NCBI GenBank assembly: GCA_947176325.1
Contig: CAMWQD010000057.1
Location: forward strand, 1-7,292
DNA from: an uncultured Bacteroidales bacterium
GTDB lineage: Bacteria > Bacteroidota > Bacteroidia > Bacteroidales > P3
Direction: 5' to 3'
DNA length: 7,292 bases
In this document: in pieces, positions 1-5,998 of the stretch
How positions within the stretch are numbered: the first letter of the stretch is position 1
Layout: the number at the start of each line of letters is the position of its first letter
Translations under genes and position numbers: made by a program
Notes under the pieces: model-generated
Seen by the model: the letters and a program-made list of their open reading frames with translations, nothing else
What the model was told of the DNA's origin: nothing
The model's database searches: none

Positions 1-4
1 TTAG

Positions 5-20
5 TGTTTCACGTGAAACA
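5..20. promoter_or_regulatory. parS: parS-like ParB-binding site 1
   Basis: TGTTTCACGTGAAACA is a perfect 16-bp palindrome. It matches the bacterial chromosomal parS consensus TGTTNCACGTGAAACA, as known for Bacillus Spo0J and Caulobacter ParB. ParB loads here and, with ParA and SMC, organises and segregates the origin region. It lies in non-coding DNA downstream of the DUF4175 gene. Such sites are normally close to oriC, which agrees with the DnaA-box cluster about 3.6 kb to the right. Confidence 0.85.
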
Positions 21-69
21 TCGCCGTGAAAATTTCGCGCAAACTCTTTCGAGTGAAAATTGCCTCTAA

Positions 70-85
70 AGTTCCACGTGAAACA
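70..85. promoter_or_regulatory. parS: parS-like ParB-binding site 2
   Basis: AGTTCCACGTGAAACA matches the Bacillus parS sequence TGTTCCACGTGAAACA at 15 of 16 positions; the first base is A instead of T. Its start is 65 bp from the start of site 1, making a parS pair in one 104-bp non-coding stretch. The 49 bp between them hold two copies of GTGAAAATT (26-34 and 53-61) that resemble a degenerate parS half-site. The pairing makes chance occurrence unlikely. Confidence 0.82.
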
Positions 86-104
86 TCATCAAAAATTCTC
101 CGTC

Positions 105-3100
105 CTAAAACATATACTCCCGCACTTTTTCCCGATAAAAGGGTTTCAATTCGGGAGTCTTCCGCAGGAGAATTTCCCGCAAAGCTTCGTTCTTTTCGGG
201 ACTATCCTGTAAACTGTCCAAAGCGGGCGGCGCGAACTTCCGGCCCTGCTTCGACTCCCTCTTGTCGTCTTTTTCGCGCCGCAACTCGGCGTTTTCGGCT
301 TCCAACAAACGTGTTTCTATATTCTTCTGCCGCTGCAAAAGTTGCGGATTGAGAACCTTGTTCACCAAATCCCTTTCGGTACGCTCCATATCGCCCAACA
401 CGGAATTGTATAAACCCGCCGCCTGTCCCGAAGCTTTTTCCTGCGCCATTTTCTCCTGCATCATGCGCCGTATCATTTCCTGACGCGCGGCGGCACGGGC
501 AAAAGCCTCCGAAATCTGTTCGTCGCTTATCGATTCACCCCCTGCCCCGCTCGCTCCATTTTGAGGCTTTCCCGTTTCACCCTGTTTCTGTCCCTGCGCC
601 TCCTGCCCCGCTTTTTCCTCCAGCATCTTTTTCAAAGCTTCGATTTGTTTGTTCAAAGCCTCCTGCATTTCCTTGAGCGATTTTCCATTTTCCTTGCCCG
701 ATTGGGGTTTTCCTTGCGGCGAGGGAAACTTCATATCCGACGGTTTCTGTCCGTTTCCGGGCGAAGGACAAGACATCTGCGGCTGTCCCTTTTTCTTTTT
801 CGACGACATCGACGACCCTCCCTTCATGTTCATTTTCATCTGCATCTTGTCGAGCGATTCCGACAAAAGCAAAGCCAAATCGTTCAAGGCCGTCATGGTA
901 TATTGCTGCCGCGTCAACGCCCAACTGTTGGCCACCGAATAACGCTGATAATAGACGTTGTTCATCCCCAACAGATAGTCGAGGCTTTCCTTGCTGTTCC
1001 TTTCCAAGTCGCGCAACGCCTGGCGCGTCACCACGGCCACCTGAGGCTGCCGCTTCGAAATGGCGCGTACACTGTCTGCCACAAACCGGATTTCCACATT
1101 CAGGGCCGACTGCCGGCGAATTAAATCGGCATAGCGCGCTTCATCCACCCGTGTCTTCTCGAGCGTGGTCATCAAATCCTCCTGCTCCAAAGAAACCCGC
1201 AGCACACCTTTAAGCAAAAGCCGTATGAAATCGGCATCCTCGGCCTCGTTTTCCTGTTCAATCCGCTGCATCTGCCCGTTCAAATCCTCCGCCAAATCTT
1301 CCAAATTTTCCTGCGTGCGGTCGTGACTTTTCTTCGCCTCCCCGCTCTCGCCTTTCTCCATTTTCTGCGAAGTGTTTTCCATTTGTTTCTCCAAATTCCG
1401 CAGCAAGGTATCGGGTGTCTTGAATCCCTTGGGTTTCTCCAAACTTTCGTCGAGCTTCTTCAAATCTTCCAAATCTTTTTTCAGCACCTCCAAATCCTTC
1501 TTCAATGCCTCGTGTTTCGCCTTGAGACTGTCCGCATCCTTCGCCCAAGTCCTGTCGTTTTTGCCGGCCAATTCCTCCTTCAATTCCTCCCCCTTGCGCA
1601 CCAAATCGCGCGAAGCCTCCACCACCGCCTCCATCTTCAGTTCAAATTCCATCTGCCGGTAGAGTTCCCGGTTTCTCTCCAAGTCTTTGAACATATCGTT
1701 CTGCTGCATCTTCAAGTCCTCCAAAGCCTCCATCACCTTGTCCTGCCCCGCCTGCTTCTCCAACAAAGACTGCAACTCCTGCAACTTTTCCAAGGTCTTG
1801 TCGTCTAAAAGCTTATCCAACAACTCCTGCAACTGACGCTGTTTTTCCTGCAACTCCGCATTCTCCTGCCCCGCCTCGGCCTCCCATTCCCGCTTTTGGC
1901 GAAGTTCTTCCGAAAGCGACTGATAACGCTCCCGCAATTCTTTCTGCTGCTCGATAAGAAGTTCCACGTTCTTCCTGTCCTGCCACGAAAACTGCTGCTT
2001 GGAGAGCAAATCCTGCACCAATTTTTCAAAATCCTCCTGCATGCTGCGGCTCTGTTGAAGCGAAACCGAAAAATCGCGATCCATGCCCGCCGAAGCCGCA
2101 TTCAATCTCTCGCGCAACTCCTCCCGCGACAGTTTCCGATAGCTTTCCTCGGGCGAATAAACGGTTTTGTAGGGATAAAACGGGTCGTTGTCGCTCAAGG
2201 CGAAACCATAGGTGAGCTCGTCGCCCGCCTGTAATACATATTGTTCTAAATCAAAAAAATACGTAAAGTTCTGTTCACGACCCGAAGCCAGCGGCAAGGT
2301 ATCAAACTTCTCCCATTTCGCCCCCGTGGAAGCATTCACGCAACGCATCGAAAATACAAGTGCGTGAAAACCGTAGTCGTCGGATATAAATCCTTGGTAA
2401 TAAGTTTGAAGCGGGTGAAGACTGTCGTGCAGCGAAACCACCTGCAAGCGGGGATAGGCATCGGGACGCACCCCTACCGAAAAACGCAGACTGTCGCTCT
2501 TCATGCCGTTTTGCGCGGCGGGTATCAGCGTATAGTGAAAGTTCTCGAAGGCTTGTTTTCCAAACGCAAAGAGAGGTTTTCGGGAAGTGTCCGCCACGGT
2601 CTGTGAAACTTGCTGCGTCTTGTCCTCGCAAAACAGCACCTGCAAGTTGCGGGTGTGATCCATTTTCAGTTCCCATTCGATGCGGGTTCCGTAGGGCACG
2701 TCCAAGTCGAGCGTATGCGTCACGGCCTCCGGTTTGAGGCCTGTGTAGGAAGGATAGCGCAACAAGGCCCGCATGGCCGACAGCAAGGGTTTATAATCTA
2801 CCCGCAGGCGATAGTTTCCGCTTCTGTATTTGCCTGTTTGCAACGAAAAATCCACGTCCTGCCGCACTTTCCTGAAAGTATGGGTGAAGTGATTGGCGTC
2901 CTGCCTGTGCAAGAGCATCTTGCGCTCGCCCTCCACCACATGGATTTCTTCGGGAAGCCGGCTCCCCTCCACCTCCACGGTCAAAACAAAATCTTCCTCG
3001 TAGGGAACTTGCAGACAATCGTTTGCAACACGCACTTCAAAAGGGAACTCCCGCTCGAATTCCTCGTTATAACGCACCACCTGCACCGTAGACTTCACCA

Positions 3101-3623
3101 CCGCGGGTTTCAGCCAGGCCACACAAAAAAACACGACGCACACTGCCGCAAACGCATACACATACGGCAGAACGGGACGCAACTTAACCGCTTTCTCGAA
3201 CCTGTAAGCCACAAAACCTTGGCTTATCTGCTCTATGGCGGCTTGCAGCAGCGGATAAGACGCGTCATCGCCCGTTGCCTCCAGTTCCAGAACGTTATAC
3301 AACCTGTCGCCCAATTCGGGAAACCTCTCGGCCAAATAATGCGCCGCCTGCATCCGGCTCATGCGCTTCACCACGCCCCTGCTCTGCAAGAGAGGCCAAA
3401 GCACGAAAACTCCGGCCACAGCCAGCATCCCCGCCGCCGACCCATAGAACAGCACCGCACGCACCTTTCCCGGGCTGAACGTGAGCCACTGCACCAGACC
3501 GAGAATCAAGGCCACGGCCACCAGCAGACCCAAGAACACAAGAAGCCCCTTGAACGCCTTGTTCCGGTAGTAGCGCTCGAGGAACAAATCCAGTTTGGCC
3601 GTATAGTCCTTAAATCCGTTCAT
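105..3623 (-). CDS. DUF4175-family membrane-anchored coiled-coil protein
   Basis: The 1172-residue product has the layout of Bacteroidota DUF4175-type proteins; its molecular function is unknown. Three hydrophobic segments lie near the N-terminus (about residues 26-47, 55-79 and 153-171). They are followed by a large, apparently beta-rich region (about 175-510) that should lie outside the cytoplasmic membrane. A long Glu/Lys/Gln/Leu-rich coiled coil spans about 515-800. A low-complexity Met/Lys/Gly/Pro/Gln stretch (about 925-1030) precedes a charged C-terminal helical tail. The ATG at 3621-3623 is chosen because it opens directly onto the membrane segment and because a candidate promoter lies just upstream. 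A GAGGA (plus-strand 3636-3640) sits 12 nt from the start, which is long for a Shine-Dalgarno. The stop is TAG. The gene is transcribed leftward, away from the candidate origin and towards the parS pair. The reading frame is intact. I recognise the family from overall architecture, not from a catalytic motif. Confidence 0.85.
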   Translation of the reverse strand: MNGFKDYTAKLDLFLERYYRNKAFKGLLVFLGLLVAVALILGLVQWLTFSPGKVRAVLFYGSAAGMLAVAGVFVLWPLLQSRGVVKRMSRMQAAHYLAERFPELGDRLYNVLELEATGDDASYPLLQAAIEQISQGFVAYRFEKAVKLRPVLPYVYAFAAVCVVFFCVAWLKPAVVKSTVQVVRYNEEFEREFPFEVRVANDCLQVPYEEDFVLTVEVEGSRLPEEIHVVEGERKMLLHRQDANHFTHTFRKVRQDVDFSLQTGKYRSGNYRLRVDYKPLLSAMRALLRYPSYTGLKPEAVTHTLDLDVPYGTRIEWELKMDHTRNLQVLFCEDKTQQVSQTVADTSRKPLFAFGKQAFENFHYTLIPAAQNGMKSDSLRFSVGVRPDAYPRLQVVSLHDSLHPLQTYYQGFISDDYGFHALVFSMRCVNASTGAKWEKFDTLPLASGREQNFTYFFDLEQYVLQAGDELTYGFALSDNDPFYPYKTVYSPEESYRKLSREELRERLNAASAGMDRDFSVSLQQSRSMQEDFEKLVQDLLSKQQFSWQDRKNVELLIEQQKELRERYQSLSEELRQKREWEAEAGQENAELQEKQRQLQELLDKLLDDKTLEKLQELQSLLEKQAGQDKVMEALEDLKMQQNDMFKDLERNRELYRQMEFELKMEAVVEASRDLVRKGEELKEELAGKNDRTWAKDADSLKAKHEALKKDLEVLKKDLEDLKKLDESLEKPKGFKTPDTLLRNLEKQMENTSQKMEKGESGEAKKSHDRTQENLEDLAEDLNGQMQRIEQENEAEDADFIRLLLKGVLRVSLEQEDLMTTLEKTRVDEARYADLIRRQSALNVEIRFVADSVRAISKRQPQVAVVTRQALRDLERNSKESLDYLLGMNNVYYQRYSVANSWALTRQQYTMTALNDLALLLSESLDKMQMKMNMKGGSSMSSKKKKGQPQMSCPSPGNGQKPSDMKFPSPQGKPQSGKENGKSLKEMQEALNKQIEALKKMLEEKAGQEAQGQKQGETGKPQNGASGAGGESISDEQISEAFARAAARQEMIRRMMQEKMAQEKASGQAAGLYNSVLGDMERTERDLVNKVLNPQLLQRQKNIETRLLEAENAELRREKDDKRESKQGRKFAPPALDSLQDSPEKNEALREILLRKTPELKPFYREKVREYMF

Positions 3624-3649
3624 TTTTTTTCAAAATCCTCACCAAACTC

Positions 3650-3684
3650 CAAATTTACGTCAAATTTCATGGAGGGCCTTCAAA
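3650..3684 (-). promoter_or_regulatory. candidate Bacteroidota-type promoter of the DUF4175 gene
   Basis: Read on the minus strand, 3657-3650 is TAAATTTG, matching the Bacteroidota -7 consensus TAnnTTTG. A TTTG (plus-strand CAAA 3681-3684) lies 23 nt further upstream and could be the -33 element, at the long end of usual spacing. Transcription would start roughly 20 nt before the ATG. A DnaA-type box (3687-3695) directly abuts the upstream side, so DnaA binding could influence this promoter. This is a motif match only. Confidence 0.45.
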
Positions 3685-3686
3685 CT

Positions 3687-3695
3687 TTATCAACC
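3687..3695 (+). promoter_or_regulatory. DnaA box TTATCAACC
   Basis: The exact 9-mer TTATCAACC recurs at 3798 and 4040. It is the leftmost box, on the DUF4175 side of the AT-rich stretch and next to the candidate promoter of that gene. A weaker reverse-strand relative (TGTGGTTAT, 3701-3709) follows it. Confidence 0.6.
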
Positions 3696-3710
3696 GCCTG
3701 TGTGGTTATG

Positions 3711-3750
3711 TTTATAAGTTAATTTAAATATAAAGAAATATAAAATAACA
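3711..3750. other. candidate DNA unwinding element
   Basis: Only 3 of these 40 bases are G or C. The stretch includes two direct copies of AAATATAAA (3726-3734 and 3736-3744) in a 10-bp register, one helical turn apart. AT-rich tandem repeats beside DnaA boxes are typical of the duplex-unwinding part of bacterial origins. Boxes lie on both sides (3687 and 3798). Assignment as the melting site is inference from composition and position. Confidence 0.55.
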
Positions 3751-3797
3751 CCCATAATAGGCCTGTTCAAATTGTTCATATTTTGTCGGACGGTTTT

Positions 3798-3806
3798 TTA
3801 TCAACC
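3798..3806 (+). promoter_or_regulatory. DnaA box TTATCAACC
   Basis: An exact TTATCAACC, preceded by a T-run (3794-3799). It is the first box on the right side of the AT-rich stretch and has the same orientation as the others. Confidence 0.65.
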
Positions 3807-3829
3807 TCCTTCAACATTCAAGTAAACGT

Positions 3830-3850
3830 TTATCCACAGATTCATCAACA
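3830..3850 (+). promoter_or_regulatory. tandem DnaA boxes (perfect TTATCCACA plus TCATCAACA)
   Basis: TTATCCACA at 3830-3838 is the canonical high-affinity DnaA box. Three bases later TCATCAACA (3842-3850) differs from TTATCAACA at one position. The 12-bp start-to-start spacing and shared orientation suit side-by-side DnaA binding. This is the single strongest DnaA signal in the region. Confidence 0.78.
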
Positions 3851-3884
3851 CACAAAGGTTTGGATGTAAGGAAAGAGAGCTCTT

Positions 3885-3928
3885 TTTTCAACAAAACGGG
3901 CATGTTTTATGAACAGGGCTTATCAACA
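3885..3928 (+). promoter_or_regulatory. DnaA box cluster (TTTTCAACA, TTATGAACA, TTATCAACA)
   Basis: Three same-strand boxes: TTTTCAACA (3885-3893) and TTATGAACA (3907-3915) each differ by one base from TTATCAACA, and 3920-3928 is an exact TTATCAACA. The last two start 13 bp apart. The weaker boxes could be lower-affinity sites filled by cooperative DnaA assembly; that is inference. Confidence 0.65.
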
Positions 3929-3952
3929 GCCGCGTTTTTAACATTCGTTAAC

Positions 3953-3997
3953 TTAAAATTTCTTAAAACCGGGGGAAAAATTGTTAAGAAATGTTAA
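3953..3997. repeat. imperfect inverted repeat in the gap between DnaA-box clusters
   Basis: Arms 3953-3966 (TTAAAATTTCTTAA) and 3984-3997 (TTAAGAAATGTTAA) are inverted repeats matching at 13 of 14 positions. The 17-bp spacer contains a GGGGG-AAAAA block. A further copy of TTAACATT (3938-3945) mirrors AATGTTAA at 3990-3997. The repeat sits in the box-free gap between the 3920 and 4018 DnaA boxes. It could bind another origin protein or extrude as a cruciform. It has no T-tail placed for either flanking gene, so a terminator is unlikely. Confidence 0.6.
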
Positions 3998-4017
3998 TTC
4001 TCCGCGGGGCATTTCGG

Positions 4018-4058
4018 TTATCAACAAAAACGGCAGACTTTATCAACCGTTTTCAACA
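4018..4058 (+). promoter_or_regulatory. DnaA box cluster (TTATCAACA, TTATCAACC, TTTTCAACA)
   Basis: TTATCAACA (4018-4026) and TTATCAACC (4040-4048) are exact boxes. TTTTCAACA (4050-4058) has one mismatch and starts 10 bp after the second. A two-mismatch relative, TTTCCAACA, follows at 4061-4069. All read in the plus direction. This cluster closes the box array on the rpiB side. Confidence 0.7.
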
Positions 4059-4073
4059 ACTTTCCAACAGGGA

Positions 4074-4146
4074 AATCAACGTTTAACTTAAGCCGAGTGC
4101 AGAGCCGAACTTGTTCGAGCTTTGCCGAGGCGGTTAAACGTCGATT
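4074..4146. repeat. nested palindromic element upstream of rpiB
   Basis: Outer arms 4074-4087 and 4133-4146 are inverted repeats matching at 13 of 14 positions, centred on CGTTTAAC/GTTAAACG. Nested inside is a second hairpin: 4099-4110 pairs with 4113-4125, with the perfect CGAAC/GTTCG stem, one bulged A (4118) and one G-T wobble. GCCGA occurs three times (4092, 4104, 4124). The GC-rich core contrasts with the AT-rich surroundings. The core resembles a repeated palindromic motif I recall from Bacteroidales intergenic DNA; this is memory, not a search. It lies upstream of the candidate rpiB promoter, so it probably acts as DNA and not as leader RNA. Confidence 0.7.
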
Positions 4147-4176
4147 GAAAAATCAACGTATCTGTAAACAAATTCT

Positions 4177-4184
4177 TAAATTTG
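4177..4184 (+). promoter_or_regulatory. candidate -7 promoter element of the rpiB operon
   Basis: TAAATTTG matches the Bacteroidota -7 consensus TAnnTTTG and is identical to the element proposed for the divergent DUF4175 gene. Transcription would begin near 4190, leaving a short leader containing AAAGGAA (4194-4200) just before the ATG. No convincing -33 TTG is found at normal spacing; the nearest, at 4145-4147, is too far away. Confidence is therefore modest. Confidence 0.45.
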
Positions 4185-4203
4185 CTTTCTATTAAAGGAA
4201 ACT

Positions 4204-4641
4204 ATGAAAGACCTTGCGATAGGAATAGGAAACGACCACGCCGGTTTTCCGCTCAAGCGCCACATAGCGGGCTACCTCCGGAAAAAAGGCTACGAGGTGC
4301 GCGACTACGGCACGGACAGCGAACAGAGCGTGGACTATACCGACTACGCCCACCCCTTGGCCGCCGACATTTCGTCGGGCAGGCTCGGCAAAGGTATACT
4401 TATTTGCGGTTCGGGCAACGGCATCTCCATGACCGCCAACAAACACCCCCACGTGCGCTGCGCCCTCTGCTGGACGGAAGAGATAGCCCGCTTGGCGCGT
4501 CAGCACAACGATGCCAACATCCTTTCGCTGCCGGGGCGTTTCGTTTCCGAACAAGAAGCCGAAAGAATCGTCGACGCCTTCCTCGACACCGAATTCGAAG
4601 GAGGCCGGCACCAAAAGAGAATCGACAAAATCGACTTATAA
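4204..4641 (+). CDS. rpiB: ribose-5-phosphate isomerase B
   Basis: Interconverts ribose 5-phosphate and ribulose 5-phosphate in the non-oxidative pentose phosphate pathway; cytoplasmic. The 145-residue length is normal for the RpiB/LacAB family. The N-terminal GNDHAG (residues 9-14) matches the phosphate/sugar-binding motif. Cys68 in ICGSGNGISM aligns with the catalytic base cysteine of E. coli RpiB, and His101 in RQHNDAN with the ring-opening histidine. The C-terminal arginine/lysine-rich tail (GGRHQKRID) is also typical. The ATG at 4204 follows AAAGGAA at 3 nt and gives the expected N-terminus. It is the first gene of the operon, 9 bp before the lutB-like gene, and directly borders the candidate origin. 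Relatives act on allose or galactose phosphates, but the full catalytic set and the lack of LacA/LacB pairing favour RpiB. Confidence 0.95.
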   Translation: MKDLAIGIGNDHAGFPLKRHIAGYLRKKGYEVRDYGTDSEQSVDYTDYAHPLAADISSGRLGKGILICGSGNGISMTANKHPHVRCALCWTEEIARLARQHNDANILSLPGRFVSEQEAERIVDAFLDTEFEGGRHQKRIDKIDL

Positions 4642-4650
4642 GAACGCGCC

Positions 4651-5994
4651 ATGTCCGACTTGTATAAACAGGCTTTTCTGAGAGGTTTTTCCGACAACCC
4701 CAATCAAAAGGAGGATTTTTCGCTTTTTGAGTCGATGGGCGAGTTTTTTGAAAGGAATGTGTCGGATGCCAAGAATTTCTTTGCCCGTTTCCAGACCGTG
4801 CGCGACAGGGTGGCCTATTATAAGAGCAAGGTGATGGCCGACTTGGCCAATCATCTGATTGATTTTGAATCGAGGCTGAATGCGCAGGGAGGCAAGGTCA
4901 TCTATGCCGAAGACGCCGCCCACGCCCTGGCCGAGATAGAAAAGCTCGTTCCGCCCACCGACAACCTCTTTCTTTCCCAATCCGAACTTCTGCACGAAAT
5001 AGGCCTGAAAGCGTTTTTAAAGGGCCGCAGACAAACGTTTTTCCTGTCCGATTTGCAGAGTCTCCCCTATCCGCTTTTGCCCGAGCCCTCCGACAAGATT
5101 CTGTCGGAATTGATACAAGCCTATACCATAGAAGATTACAAGCCTTCCAAAGAAGACGTGATGTTTCTCTACAAGAAGCATCTCATCAACCGGCTCTATT
5201 CGAATTCCACGGTAATCACAAGCGCCGACTTCCTCATTTCCGACATGGGGGCGGCGGTGATTTCCGACCAAGGCGGCCTCAACACGCTCTACACCTCGTT
5301 CTGCCGCAAGCACATTGTGGTGGCGGGCATCGACAGGCTCATCCCCTCCCTTTCCGAAGCCGACTACTTCACCTCCATGCGCGCCGCCTGTTCCATGGGC
5401 CGCAACCATGCGTGGAACGAAATGATTGTGAGCGGGCCGCGCTCGGGTGAGGAAATCGACGGCCCCGAAGAATTTTATGTAATCCTGATAGACAACGGCC
5501 GCACCGAACTGCTCAATCAGGTGCATCAGAGAAGCGTTTTCAACTGCATCCACTGCCAGGCCTGCCAGGTGCTCTGCCCCGTTTTCAAGTTCACCAACCG
5601 TCTCGACGGCCTTTCGGTGAAAGGGCCCCTCAACTGCGTCAAGGATCCCATTTGCAAAGGCTTCGAAGACAACGCCTATCTGGCTTTCGCCTGCACGCTC
5701 TGCGGAAAATGCAGCGAGGTGTGCCCCGCCAAGATAGATTTGCAGGAGCTCATTCTCTACAACCGCAAGGAAGCGGTGGAAAGGGATATGTGTTTCTCGA
5801 TAGAGCGCAAGCAGATGAAGTTGCTCAAGAAGATGCTTTTGAAGCAGAAATCTTTGGATTCGGGCTTCAACCGCTTCTCCATAAAAATGAAATTCAAGAA
5901 GATGTATGGAACGCAGAAGGAATTTCCCGATTTCGGCAAAAAGGGATTCCGTCTGCAATGGCAGGAGAATATAAGAAATAATAATAAACAATAA
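4651..5994 (+). CDS. LutB-like LUD-domain, two-[4Fe-4S] iron-sulfur protein
   Basis: The 447-residue protein has the order seen in LutB (YkgF): an N-terminal LUD domain, then ferredoxin-type clusters, then a basic C-terminal tail. LUD hallmarks are around residues 188-236 (ITSADFLISDMGAAVISDQGG and the following HIVVAGIDRLIP). The two cluster motifs are C299-x2-C302-x2-C305-x3-C309-P and C348-x2-C351-x2-C354-x3-C358-P. Two further cysteines lie between them (C329, C335). LutB works with LutA and LutC in L-lactate oxidation to pyruvate. Neither partner is in this window, so lactate use is not shown and no symbol is given. The start follows rpiB by 9 bp without a clear Shine-Dalgarno, and deoC begins 4 bp after its TAA, implying co-transcription. 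It is likely a cytoplasmic electron-transfer protein whose substrate is unknown. Confidence 0.85.
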   Translation: MSDLYKQAFLRGFSDNPNQKEDFSLFESMGEFFERNVSDAKNFFARFQTVRDRVAYYKSKVMADLANHLIDFESRLNAQGGKVIYAEDAAHALAEIEKLVPPTDNLFLSQSELLHEIGLKAFLKGRRQTFFLSDLQSLPYPLLPEPSDKILSELIQAYTIEDYKPSKEDVMFLYKKHLINRLYSNSTVITSADFLISDMGAAVISDQGGLNTLYTSFCRKHIVVAGIDRLIPSLSEADYFTSMRAACSMGRNHAWNEMIVSGPRSGEEIDGPEEFYVILIDNGRTELLNQVHQRSVFNCIHCQACQVLCPVFKFTNRLDGLSVKGPLNCVKDPICKGFEDNAYLAFACTLCGKCSEVCPAKIDLQELILYNRKEAVERDMCFSIERKQMKLLKKMLLKQKSLDSGFNRFSIKMKFKKMYGTQKEFPDFGKKGFRLQWQENIRNNNKQ

Positions 5995-5998
5995 GACG

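Larger units (their letters stand above)
3624..4203. other. oriC: candidate chromosomal replication origin (oriC)
   Basis: This is a 580-bp gene-free, AT-rich region between divergent genes. It holds six exact TTATC(A/C)AC(A/C) boxes at 3687, 3798, 3830, 3920, 4018 and 4040. One-mismatch relatives lie at 3842, 3885, 3907 and 4050. All are on the plus strand. It also holds an AT-rich stretch with 9-bp tandem repeats (3711-3750) and two inverted repeats. DnaA binds such 9-mers (consensus TTATNCACA, with TTATCAACA variants) and melts neighbouring AT-rich DNA. Two parS sites lie about 3.6 kb to the left. Flanking genes point away from the region on both sides. No dnaA or dnaN is adjacent, so the call depends on the DNA signals. 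The main alternative is a DnaA-binding regulatory or titration locus. Confidence 0.75.

Noticed and set aside
26..61. Two GTGAAAATT copies between the parS sites as a further ParB site
   Set aside because: They match only part of one parS half-site and lack the palindromic CACGTG core; noted within the site 2 entry only.
26..352. 108-codon plus-strand open frame starting between the parS sites
   Set aside because: It mostly overlaps the 3' end of the DUF4175 gene in antisense, is Arg/Ser/Pro-rich without domain character, and its start lies in the parS region.
3701..3709. TGTGGTTAT as a reverse-strand DnaA box
   Set aside because: It has two mismatches to the consensus and all stronger boxes are on the other strand; too weak to call.
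2610..3722. 370-codon open frame on the plus strand, antisense to the DUF4175 gene
   Set aside because: Composition is unlike a real protein (His/Gln/Arg-rich, no recognisable domain). It lies opposite a long intact gene with clear domain layout, so it is a shadow frame.
4074..4203. Riboswitch or structured leader RNA upstream of rpiB
   Set aside because: The candidate -7 element at 4177-4184 lies downstream of the hairpins, so they would not be in the main transcript, and no known riboswitch core was recognised.
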